Below are positions 1 through 5,835 of a stretch of DNA of 8,738 bases, piece after piece. The notes under the pieces were generated by a model, which saw only the letters and a program-made list of their open reading frames with translations, was not told the DNA's origin and searched no databases. A program made the translations under genes and the position numbers. The DNA is from CAZBYL01 sp964522805 (GTDB lineage Bacteria > Synergistota > Synergistia > Synergistales > Synergistaceae). The stretch covers positions 1 through 8,738 of the forward strand of contig CAZFWP010000078.1 in the NCBI GenBank assembly GCA_964522805.1, read 5' to 3'. The stretch's first letter is position 1. Each line of letters opens with the position of its first letter.

Positions 1-419
1 GCGGCGCCAGTCAGGCTGCCAAAGGAGAGGTCGTAGGCAGCGTAGGCGAGCATGGCAACCACTACCGGCCTTAGACCTTTGAGCATGCTTGCTACACGAG
101 GATTGGCTTTGACGATGTTGACGAAACGCATTAAGAAGATCAAGGCAATAATACTAGGGGCTACATTAGCGAGCATGGCAAGTAAGCTGCCTGCCGGGCC
201 GGAGACGACGTAGCCGGTGGCGGCGGAGATTTTGGTGGCGATTGGGCCGGGCAGGGCGTTGCCGATGGCGAGAAGGTCCATAAACTGCTGCGGGTCCATC
301 CAGTGGTAGACTTCGACAATTTCTTTTTTGAAGAGCGGCACCATGGAAGGGCCGCCGCCGTAGCCGACGCAGCCGACCTTGGCGAAGGAGATAACCAGAT
401 CTGCGATATTCACTGTCAT
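1..419 (-). CDS. Short-chain chromate transporter (CHR family), second of a pair, 3' end cut by window
   Basis: Membrane protein of the CHR (ChrA) family, known for chromate/sulfate-type anion transport. Only the first 139 residues are in the window, read leftward from ATG at 419; the C-terminus lies beyond the left edge. Visible family motifs are GYGGGPSMVP (about residues 19-28), the conserved NALPGP (54-59), a hydrophobic segment around 78-103 and SMLKGLRPVVVAMLAYAAYD near 111-130. The start is fixed by TAAGGAGG placed just before the ATG; this Shine-Dalgarno overlaps the stop codon of the upstream paralogue, so the two genes are probably translationally coupled. Short-chain CHR proteins usually come as adjacent pairs, each half the size of classical ChrA, and are thought to act together. 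Substrate is inferred from the family; chromate itself may not be the natural one. Confidence 0.88.
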   Translation of the reverse strand, partial: MTVNIADLVISFAKVGCVGYGGGPSMVPLFKKEIVEVYHWMDPQQFMDLLAIGNALPGPIATKISAATGYVVSGPAGSLLAMLANVAPSIIALIFLMRFVNIVKANPRVASMLKGLRPVVVAMLAYAAYDLSFGSLTGA

Positions 420-426
420 ATCCTCC

Positions 427-951
427 TTACAGCTTCAAAGCTATGCCCACAGCGGCTCCCAAGATGACTATGAGTGCCGGGTGCAGAGGTGTAAAGACCA
501 TCAAAGCGAGTGCGGCGATAAATATGCACCAGGTCTTTTTTTCTTTGAGCGCGCTGGGAGCCATGTCATATGAGGCGTAGGCCAGCATTGCCACCACCAC
601 CGGCCTTAAACCTTTGAGCATGCTGACTATCAGGGGGTTGTCTTTCACAAGCATCACCGCGCTCAAAAGCAGCAGCATCAAGAGTGCGGAGGGCAGAGCA
701 ATACCAAGTACCGCAGCTAGCGCTCCGCACCAGCCTCCTTTGTAGTAGCCGACGACCGCTGACATTTTGGTGATTACCGGTCCGGGAAGAGCGTTGGCTA
801 TTGCCAGAGCGTCCATAAAATCTTCAAGTTCCATCCACTTTTTGCGTTCTACAACTTCCGCTTTGAGCAGCGGTATCATCGAGGGGCCGCCGCCGTAAGC
901 GACGGAGCCGGTTTTGCAAAAAGATATAAAAATCGCCGCGAAATTTTGCAT
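427..951 (-). CDS. Short-chain chromate transporter (CHR family), first of a pair
   Basis: A complete 174-residue CHR-family membrane protein. It shows AYGGGPSMIP (about 18-27), NALPGP (53-58), a hydrophobic stretch at about 76-102, the conserved segment MLKGLRPVVVAMLAYASYD (111-129) and a final hydrophobic hairpin at about 141-173. The length fits a single CHR domain, so it likely pairs with the downstream paralogue to form the full anion transporter. I chose ATG at 951 because GGAGGAG (959-965) precedes it by a normal distance; an in-frame ATG at 975 has no such site and would add eight residues unlike the family. Seven bases separate its stop from the next start. The two proteins are clearly related over their whole visible length, which points to tandem duplication. 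I found no convincing promoter upstream on this strand. Confidence 0.9.
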   Translation of the reverse strand: MQNFAAIFISFCKTGSVAYGGGPSMIPLLKAEVVERKKWMELEDFMDALAIANALPGPVITKMSAVVGYYKGGWCGALAAVLGIALPSALLMLLLLSAVMLVKDNPLIVSMLKGLRPVVVAMLAYASYDMAPSALKEKKTWCIFIAALALMVFTPLHPALIVILGAAVGIALKL

Positions 952-1090
952 CGTTATTCTCCTCCAAAATAGCATTTGTCCCGCAGCGCTGCCGATAGCG
1001 TCAAAAAACTTTATTCCCTACATGGGCGCGCCTTTTTTTAAAATAGCATATATAAGGGATTTTATAAAGTCACTAAGAAAGTCATTGTAT

Positions 1091-1119
1091 TTGACATATT
1101 TCTAAATTTAGGGTAATCT
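1091..1119 (+). promoter_or_regulatory. Sigma-70-type promoter for the DUF3798 gene
   Basis: TTGACA at 1091-1096 is a perfect -35 box. Seventeen bases later lies TAATCT (1114-1119), a weaker -10 that keeps the key T, A and final T. Transcription would begin near 1126, giving a leader of about 118 nt that is very AT-rich. Just before the ribosome binding site the leader has an 8-bp A/T inverted repeat (1209-1216 with 1223-1230). Assigned from sequence match and position only. Confidence 0.6.
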
Positions 1120-1243
1120 TCCCAGATTAAATAAACTTATGAAAAATAATAAATTTATAACAGCTAGATTTCATGTGAACCTTTGTTTTTTTTGTAAACT
1201 TATGGGGATTTATTTTTTTATTAAAATAAAAGGAGTGATTCAC

Positions 1244-2455
1244 ATGCAAAATACCAGGTATTTTGTGAAGTTGGTTTTGGTAATGCTGATTGTTTCTTTA
1301 GCTGCTTTCGGCGTTACCGCTGCTGGGGAAGCGGCTGCCGCATTTCATATCGGCATTATGACAGGCACTGTCTCTCAGAGCGAAGATGAGCTGAGGGGCG
1401 CGGAGCAGGCGGTGAAAAAGTTCGGCGATGTCACGAACGGCGGCATGATTAAACATGTGACATATCCCGATAATTTTATGTCCGAGATGGAGACGACAAT
1501 CGGTCAGATAGTAGGGTTCGCCGATGACCCGCTGATGAAGGTCATTATTGTCAATCAGGCTATTCCCGGAACTACAGAGGGTTTCAGAAGGGTCAAAGAA
1601 AAGCGTCCCGATATTATCTGCCTTGCGGGAGAGCCTCAGGAAGACCCCAATGTTATTTCCAGCGTAGCGGATATGTCCGTCATTGAAGACTTTATCAGCA
1701 GGGGGTATCTTATTGTTCACACAGCGAAAAAGATGGGCGCCAAGAAGTTTGTGCACATTTCCTTTCCGCGCCACATGAGCTATGAGAGCATCTCCCGCCG
1801 TGCTGCTATCATGCAGCAGGCCTGCAAAGACTTGGGAATGAAGTATATTTTTGAGACGGCTCCCGACCCCACGAGTGACGTAGGTGTGGCGGGCGCGCAG
1901 CAGTTTATGTTGGAAAAAGTCCCCGCCTGGGTTAAAAAGTACGGCAAGGACACCGCCTTTTTCACCACCAATTCCTCTTTGCACGAGCCGCTTTTGCGCC
2001 AGCTTGCCAAATTCGGCGGCTACTATGTGGAAGCCACCAGCGCGTCTCCGATAGTGGGATACCCCGGAGCTTTTAACATTGACCTTTCCAAAGAAGCGGG
2101 TGACTGGCCGGCGATTTTGAAGAAGGTGGAAAAAGCGGTTATCAAAGCGGGCGGAGCAGGCAGAATGGGAACATGGGCATACTCGCACGGTTATGCCAAC
2201 ACTTTGGCTTTAGTCTATCTCGGCAAAGACATTGTGGAGAATAAAGCGAAACTGAATAATAAAAAAGACTTGCTGAAAAGCTATGCCGCCTCAACCCCCG
2301 GAGTAAAGTGGAGCGCCAACTACTACACCGACTACGGCACCGGCGTCACCACCAAGAAGATGGTTCTTGTCTATCAGGATACCTACGTTTTCGGCAGGGG
2401 CTATATGGGCACGCCGAATGTGAAGGTGCCGGCGAAATATCACGGTGTTAAATAG
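1244..2455 (+). CDS. Exported DUF3798 family protein, periplasmic-binding-protein-like
   Basis: A 403-residue protein that I recognise as DUF3798, a family without a settled function whose fold resembles type 1 periplasmic binding proteins (the BmpA/sugar-binding class). The N-terminus is a signal peptide: basic residues R5 and K9, a hydrophobic core at about 10-23 and an alanine-rich cleavage region ending near residue 33. There is no lipobox cysteine, so it should be soluble outside the membrane. The mature part opens with FHIGIMTGTVSQSEDELRGA, the typical first strand and loop of such a fold. I chose ATG 1244 because AGGAGTG precedes it; a longer reading from 1139 adds a lysine-rich stretch with no ribosome site. 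The gene has its own promoter and a strong terminator and no transporter subunits beside it, so its partner and ligand are unknown. Confidence 0.85.
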   Translation: MQNTRYFVKLVLVMLIVSLAAFGVTAAGEAAAAFHIGIMTGTVSQSEDELRGAEQAVKKFGDVTNGGMIKHVTYPDNFMSEMETTIGQIVGFADDPLMKVIIVNQAIPGTTEGFRRVKEKRPDIICLAGEPQEDPNVISSVADMSVIEDFISRGYLIVHTAKKMGAKKFVHISFPRHMSYESISRRAAIMQQACKDLGMKYIFETAPDPTSDVGVAGAQQFMLEKVPAWVKKYGKDTAFFTTNSSLHEPLLRQLAKFGGYYVEATSASPIVGYPGAFNIDLSKEAGDWPAILKKVEKAVIKAGGAGRMGTWAYSHGYANTLALVYLGKDIVENKAKLNNKKDLLKSYAASTPGVKWSANYYTDYGTGVTTKKMVLVYQDTYVFGRGYMGTPNVKVPAKYHGVK

Positions 2456-2478
2456 CCAAGTTCAAAAAGGTGTTTTGT

Positions 2479-2519
2479 GCGGCGAAAATCTTAATCTTGA
2501 GATTTTCGCCGCGTTTTTT
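2479..2519 (+). terminator. Rho-independent terminator of the DUF3798 gene
   Basis: A 12-bp perfect stem (2479-2490 with 2501-2512, arm GCGGCGAAAATC), extendable by one A-T pair, closes a short loop and is followed by a run of six T (2514-2519). It starts 23 bases after the stop codon, so transcription of the DUF3798 gene should end here and the next gene would need its own promoter. Confidence 0.9.
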
Positions 2520-2531
2520 ATTTTGCAAGGA

Positions 2532-2537
2532 TATAAT
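2532..2537 (+). promoter_or_regulatory. Possible -10 element for the gamma-glutamyltransferase gene
   Basis: A perfect TATAAT sits 58 bases before the start codon, just past the upstream terminator. No recognisable -35 box lies at the proper distance, because that position falls inside the terminator hairpin. A second weak option is TTGATA at 2548-2553 with a poor -10. A promoter is expected in this 76-base gap, but which one is used is not clear. Confidence 0.3.
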
Positions 2538-2595
2538 ATTATTGGTTTTGATAATTTACAGATAAATAAAATGCTGTGGAAGGGGCTTGCGCTCG

Positions 2596-4221
2596 ATGAA
2601 AAAAACGGTGTGTTATGACCCGAATTATTATCCTCTGCCGTCGCAGAGAATGGTCGTTTACGGTTCAAAGGGTATGGTCTGCACTTCTCAGTCACTGGCG
2701 GCTCAAGCGGGTCTGGAAATTTTAAAAAGGGGCGGCAATGCCGTCGATGCGGCGGTGGCGACAGCTGCGGCTCTTACCGTGGTTGAGCCCACATCAAACG
2801 GTATCGGCAGCGATGCTTTCGCACTGATTTGGAAGGACGGACGCCTCCATGGAATGAACGCCAGCGGAGCTGTGCCGCGCGCCCTTTCGATGGAAACAGC
2901 GCGCCAACAGGGCTGGGCTGACAAGGGAACGATGCCGCCATACGGCTGGGCGCCGGTGACTGTGCCGATGGCGCCTGCTGCCTGGGCTGGGGCGGTTGCC
3001 CGTCACGGACGCCTGTCGCTTGCGGAAGTTCTTGCTCCAGCCGTCTCTTACGCACGTGACGGACATGCGCTTGGCGCTGTGGAATCTTTATCCTGGGGCA
3101 GAGCATACAAAAAATACCGTGCGCAAAGCGGCGAGGAGTTCAAAAATTGGTTTGAGACCTTCGCCCCGGAGGGAAGAGCGCCGCAAGCGGGCGAGATCTG
3201 GCGTTCGGAAGCTCACGCGCGCACTTTGGAAAAGATTGCCGCAAGCAACGGACGTGATTTTTACGAAGGTTCGGTTGCGGAGATGATTGCCGCCGCCGCT
3301 AAGGCGGGAGGAGGATACCTCAGTGCCGCAGACTTAGGAGAAGCAGAGCCGGAGTGGGTTTCTCCGATTAAGGTGAATTACCACGGCTATGATGTGTGGG
3401 AGATTCCCCCCAACGGGCAGGGCATCGCCGCGCTGGTAGCGCTTTCTATTCTTGACGGGTTTGCTGCGGGAAATCGCACTGACCCTCTGACTGTCCACCG
3501 TCAGATTGAGGCGATGAAGATGGGCTTTGCCGACGCGCATCGCTATGTGGCTGACAGACGATTTGCTGATGTTCCCGTGGAGGGGCTCTTGAGCAAAGAG
3601 TATGGTGCTTCTCGCCGTGCGCTCATCGGCGGCACGGCAGAAGAGCGGCAGGCGGGAACGCCTCTGAGCGGCGGCACCGTCTACCTTTGCACCGCAGACG
3701 GCGAGGGCAATATGGTCTCTTGGATACAGAGCAACTACATGGGTTTTGGTTCGGGAATCGTCATTCCCGGTGCAGGCGTGTCGCTTAACAACCGCGGGCA
3801 CTGCGCCTCTTTGCAGGAGGGACACCCCAACATGCTGGAACCAGGCAAGCGTCCATACAACACCATTATTCCGGGATTTCTCACCAAAGATGGGCTGCCG
3901 GTAGGGCCCTTTGGCGTCATGGGGGGCTTTATGCAGCCCCAGGGTCACGTGCAGGCGGTGATGAACACGGTGGACTTTATGATGAATCCGCAGCAGGCGC
4001 TGGATGCGCCGCGCTGGCAGTGGACAGGCGGCTGTGACGTGAGTGTGGAACAAGCCTTCCCCTCAGCCTTGGCGCAGAAGCTCATTCGCATGGGGCACAA
4101 AGTGACGGTGGACCCGGAATCCATCTCCTTTGGGCGCGGTGAGATTATCTGGAACACCGAGCACGGCACCTTGGCGGGAGCCACCGAGCCGCGCACCGAC
4201 GGCGCTGTCGCCGCTTGGTAA
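2596..4221 (+). CDS. Gamma-glutamyltransferase-like Ntn hydrolase (YwrD type)
   Basis: A 541-residue member of the gamma-glutamyltranspeptidase family, which cleaves itself to expose an N-terminal threonine nucleophile and hydrolyses or transfers gamma-glutamyl groups. Family marks run along the chain: GMVCTSQSLAAQAG and RGGNAVDAAVATAAALTVVE near the N-terminus, GIGSDAF, then GGTVYLCTADGEGN, where T361 aligns with the catalytic threonine. Cleavage there gives subunits of about 360 and 181 residues. The small subunit has GFGSG (383-387), LNNRG (397-401), RPYNTIIP (419-426) and VMGG (441-444), the last matching the oxyanion glycines. There is no signal peptide, unlike classical secreted GGT, so it is probably cytoplasmic like YwrD. 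The acidic residues that follow LNN in classical GGT are absent, so glutathione may not be the substrate. ATG 2596 is preceded by AAGGGG; a TTG at 2587 is too close to that site. Confidence 0.9.
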   Translation: MKKTVCYDPNYYPLPSQRMVVYGSKGMVCTSQSLAAQAGLEILKRGGNAVDAAVATAAALTVVEPTSNGIGSDAFALIWKDGRLHGMNASGAVPRALSMETARQQGWADKGTMPPYGWAPVTVPMAPAAWAGAVARHGRLSLAEVLAPAVSYARDGHALGAVESLSWGRAYKKYRAQSGEEFKNWFETFAPEGRAPQAGEIWRSEAHARTLEKIAASNGRDFYEGSVAEMIAAAAKAGGGYLSAADLGEAEPEWVSPIKVNYHGYDVWEIPPNGQGIAALVALSILDGFAAGNRTDPLTVHRQIEAMKMGFADAHRYVADRRFADVPVEGLLSKEYGASRRALIGGTAEERQAGTPLSGGTVYLCTADGEGNMVSWIQSNYMGFGSGIVIPGAGVSLNNRGHCASLQEGHPNMLEPGKRPYNTIIPGFLTKDGLPVGPFGVMGGFMQPQGHVQAVMNTVDFMMNPQQALDAPRWQWTGGCDVSVEQAFPSALAQKLIRMGHKVTVDPESISFGRGEIIWNTEHGTLAGATEPRTDGAVAAW

Positions 4222-4285
4222 GAGCGATACAATAAAATCCGCACAACATAGGCTAAGCGGCGACAAGTAACCAATTAAAGGCGTG

Positions 4286-4507
4286 TCAGCTGTTAGCCGA
4301 CAAAAGAGATGGCTGCAGCTCCGCAAGCTTTCTGTTTTGAAAATTACCGGCAGGGTCACCTATCAGGATTTTACTTTTGCTGTGATAAGAAGAAGTCCAT
4401 GTCTTACCGCACCACTTGGGCCCCTCTATGCAGACTGCCCCAAAAGCGGATAGGTACTCTTCAACCCGCTCGTCAGCCACGCGCGGGCGATAATTGTTTT
4501 TTTTCAT
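4286..4507 (-). pseudogene. N-terminal stub of a DUF4143-type AAA ATPase
   Basis: The reading frame from ATG 4507 gives about 73 residues that match the start of ATP-binding proteins with an AAA_14 and a DUF4143 domain: NNYRPRVADERVEEYLSAFG, then IEGPKWCGKTWTS with the Walker A motif GPKWCGKT, then GDPAGNFQNRKLAELQPSLL. Intact proteins of this family run to about 400 residues and continue with the Walker B region; here the frame stops at 4286 and I find no continuation in the next 65 bases before the convergent gene. The start still has a ribosome site (AAGGTGAGG). This looks like a gene whose 3' four-fifths was deleted. The family often occurs in many copies per genome, so the stub may be a relic of copy-number turnover. 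Confidence 0.75.
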
Positions 4508-4536
4508 GCACCTCACCTTAAAATATAAAATAGGCC

Positions 4537-4628
4537 ATTCAGTGCGATTTTAAAAGTTCATTAAGAGAGATTTAGCAATTTTATTAAGAGAGATTTGAAA
4601 AATCCATTCATAGAGATTTTGATTTTTT
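4537..4628. repeat. Four direct repeats with exact 23-bp period
   Basis: Fourteen-base cores begin at 4537, 4560, 4583 and 4606. The units at 4560 and 4583 are identical (ATTAAGAGAGATTT). The unit at 4537 (ATTCAGTGCGATTT) matches them at 11 of 14 positions and the one at 4606 (ATTCATAGAGATTT) at 12 of 14. The nine bases between cores are not conserved. A fifth, very degenerate unit may begin at 4629, ending in ATTT in register. The period is not a multiple of three, so this is not a coding repeat. The array ends 30 bases upstream of the start codon of the ATPase stub, so it may be a binding-site array in that gene's promoter. Iteron-like DNA for some other protein is an alternative. Confidence 0.7.
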
Positions 4629-4642
4629 GTTCCGCACAATTT

Positions 4643-4847
4643 AGCCTATTCACCGCGCACGGTATTCTTTCTCCGCAGCGCAGCATGGCTGTATCGTGCA
4701 TTATATCCGGGAAGAGGTACTGCGGGGACGCTGCCGACGCGGATTTAAGCACCCATCGGCAGCGGAAGATACAAATTATCGAAAACTTCCTTGGGTGAAG
4801 TGAAAATCCCCGCTCTATGCGAACCAGTTGCCGATAAAGAAGCCCGA
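4643..4847. other. Gene-free spacer, possibly with decayed coding sequence
   Basis: I see no gene with both a start and a ribosome site here. A 9-bp inverted repeat lies at 4729-4737 with 4756-4764 (arm CGCTGCCGA), with no T-run behind it. GTGAAGTGA at 4795-4803 is repeated inverted at 4909-4917. GC content is higher than in the AT-rich repeat region beside it, and the minus strand has short open stretches with hydrophobic runs (for example VAPFFVFSGFFIGNWFA across the terminator at about 4820-4870). This would fit a decayed gene, but I cannot name one. Confidence 0.35.
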
Positions 4848-4885
4848 AAACACAAAAAACGGCGCGACCTTACGGGCACACCGTT
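4848..4885 (-). terminator. Rho-independent terminator, minus strand
   Basis: Read on the minus strand, AACGGTGTG (4885-4877) pairs with CGCGCCGTT (4866-4858) over nine pairs, two of them G-U, with a ten-base loop, followed by six T including the last two stem bases and then GTGTTTTC. It lies about 70 bases past the stop codon of the FCD regulator and is the first good terminator for it. The G-U pairs mean it works only in the minus-strand RNA, consistent with that use. Confidence 0.6.
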
Positions 4886-4953
4886 ATTTGCGGCAAATCA
4901 GTTTCTTGTCACTTCACTGTTAAGGCAAAGCTGCGGGATTTTTTAGATGTGCC

Positions 4954-5676
4954 TTATTTAAAACAGAGTTTACGGGCGTTGTTGATGACGTCTGTGAGGT
5001 GCTCGCCCATTAAAAGTGCGGCTTTGTTGGCGTCATGTTCGCGGATGGCACCGAGGACTTTTTCATGAGAGACATTAAGCGGCTGGTTGTACATTTTAAA
5101 AGTGCCGATAAAGAAGTCCTGCCACTGCACGGAAAGCCCGATAAGTTCGTAGAGACTCTTCAATATCGGTGCGGCGGCGATATTCATTACCTCACGATGG
5201 AAAGCGGTTGAGAGGTTGGCGTAGTTTTCGTTTCTCTCCATTCCCTCGTATTGAGCGTGAATTATATTTTCCAGTTTTTTGATATCATCCGCAGTGGCTT
5301 TTTGGGCCGCCAGAAATGCAGCCTCTCTCTCCAATGCGCGGCGGGCAATTAAAACGTCGGCGATGCTGTGCCCTTTCATCGGTCCCGACTGTAGCAGCAA
5401 TTCGAGATTTTCACCGAAGGTGCGGGCGTCTTCCAGCTCTTTCAGTCTTTCGAGACCTTTATCAGTGATAACGTGTCCTTGAAAGCTGATTCTCAAAAGA
5501 AAACCCTGTTGGCGAAATCCGCGGAGAGCTCTGCCGATGCCTGCTTCGCTGATGGAAATATCATGCTCCAACAGCATTTCACCCAAAGCTCCGGCTCCAA
5601 GCGGTGTTTCTGATTTCTTCATCATCTTAAGAATTTGGTATTCAAGCTGGTTGGTTTTTTCACGTAAAATTGCCAT
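4954..5676 (-). CDS. FCD-domain transcriptional regulator with an atypical winged helix
   Basis: A 240-residue predicted DNA-binding regulator. Residues about 8-82 form a winged helix (LEYQILKMMKKSETPLGAGA, ISEAGIGRALRGFRQQGFL, GHVITDKGLERL) that resembles the HTH_12 type seen in NrpR more than the usual GntR helix-turn-helix. Residues about 106-233 look like the FCD ligand-binding domain of FadR-like regulators: IADVLIARRALEREAA, AFHREVMNIA, SHEKVLGAIREHDANKAA and GEHL. H160, H204 and H226 sit where FCD metal ligands are expected, but the usual Asp four residues before the first His is S156. FCD domains commonly sense small carboxylates, often via a bound metal. ATG 5676 has GGGAG upstream; ATG 5700 does not. 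It has its own promoter and may control itself or the neighbouring flavoenzyme gene, but the target is inferred. Confidence 0.8.
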   Translation of the reverse strand: MAILREKTNQLEYQILKMMKKSETPLGAGALGEMLLEHDISISEAGIGRALRGFRQQGFLLRISFQGHVITDKGLERLKELEDARTFGENLELLLQSGPMKGHSIADVLIARRALEREAAFLAAQKATADDIKKLENIIHAQYEGMERNENYANLSTAFHREVMNIAAAPILKSLYELIGLSVQWQDFFIGTFKMYNQPLNVSHEKVLGAIREHDANKAALLMGEHLTDVINNARKLCFK

Positions 5677-5725
5677 TTGGTCACACTCCCTGCTGCTCAT
5701 CACTATTGAACAGCGACATGCGATT

Positions 5726-5754
5726 ATTATAGAATAAATATTTTTACATGGCAA
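5726..5754 (-). promoter_or_regulatory. Near-consensus promoter of the FCD regulator
   Basis: On the minus strand TTGCCA (5754-5749) is followed after exactly 17 bases by a perfect TATAAT (5731-5726). Transcription would start near 5719, leaving a leader of about 43 nt before ATG 5676. It lies between the terminator of the flavoenzyme gene and the regulator gene, so the two are separately transcribed even though they are on the same strand. Confidence 0.8.
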
Positions 5755-5774
5755 TATTTTGAACCTACATTCAA
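5736..5774. promoter_or_regulatory. Two dyads over the regulator promoter, possible operators
   Basis: A 7-bp inverted repeat (AAATATT at 5736-5742 with AATATTT at 5753-5759, ten bases apart) covers the spacer and -35 box of the regulator promoter. A second dyad, TTGAA-six bases-TTCAA, lies at 5759-5774 immediately upstream. Their position suits autoregulation by the dimeric FCD protein. Both are short and AT-rich, so chance is possible. Confidence 0.35.
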
Positions 5775-5779
5775 GGAAA

Positions 5780-5811
5780 TAAAAACGCGGCCTCCTAAAC
5801 CGGAGGCCGCG
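5780..5811 (-). terminator. Rho-independent terminator of the NMO-family gene
   Basis: Read on the minus strand, CGCGGCCTCC (5811-5802) pairs perfectly with GGAGGCCGCG (5795-5786) around a six-base loop and is followed by TTTTT (5785-5781). It starts 25 bases after the flavoenzyme stop codon. This is the strongest terminator in the window and separates that gene from the regulator downstream of it. Confidence 0.93.
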
Positions 5812-5835
5812 GCAGCTTTTAATTATTGAAATGTT

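Noticed and set aside
1139..1243. Upstream start that lengthens the DUF3798 protein by 35 residues
   Set aside because: No ribosome site precedes it, and it would bury the signal peptide behind a lysine-rich tail; ATG 1244 has AGGAGTG.
1298..2188. Long open frame (296 codons) antisense to the DUF3798 gene
   Set aside because: It lies wholly inside a well-supported gene, has no ribosome site, and its basic, His- and Arg-rich translation resembles no family I know.
3334..4053. Open frame of 239 codons antisense to the GGT-like gene
   Set aside because: The plus frame carries all the GGT motifs; the antisense product is rich in Arg, His and Pro, as expected of a shadow frame.
4288..4320. Hairpin (AGCTG..AGCC with GGCTGCAGCT) as terminator of the GGT-like gene
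   Set aside because: The stem has a bulge and no T-run follows, and it sits inside the ATPase stub; I found no convincing terminator for the GGT-like gene.
4537..4628. CRISPR array
   Set aside because: Cores are only 14 bases with nine-base linkers, far below CRISPR repeat and spacer sizes, and no cas gene is present.
4595..4798. Small frames of about 65 codons on either strand across the repeat region
   Set aside because: They run through the direct repeats and the spacer, lack ribosome sites and have no family resemblance.
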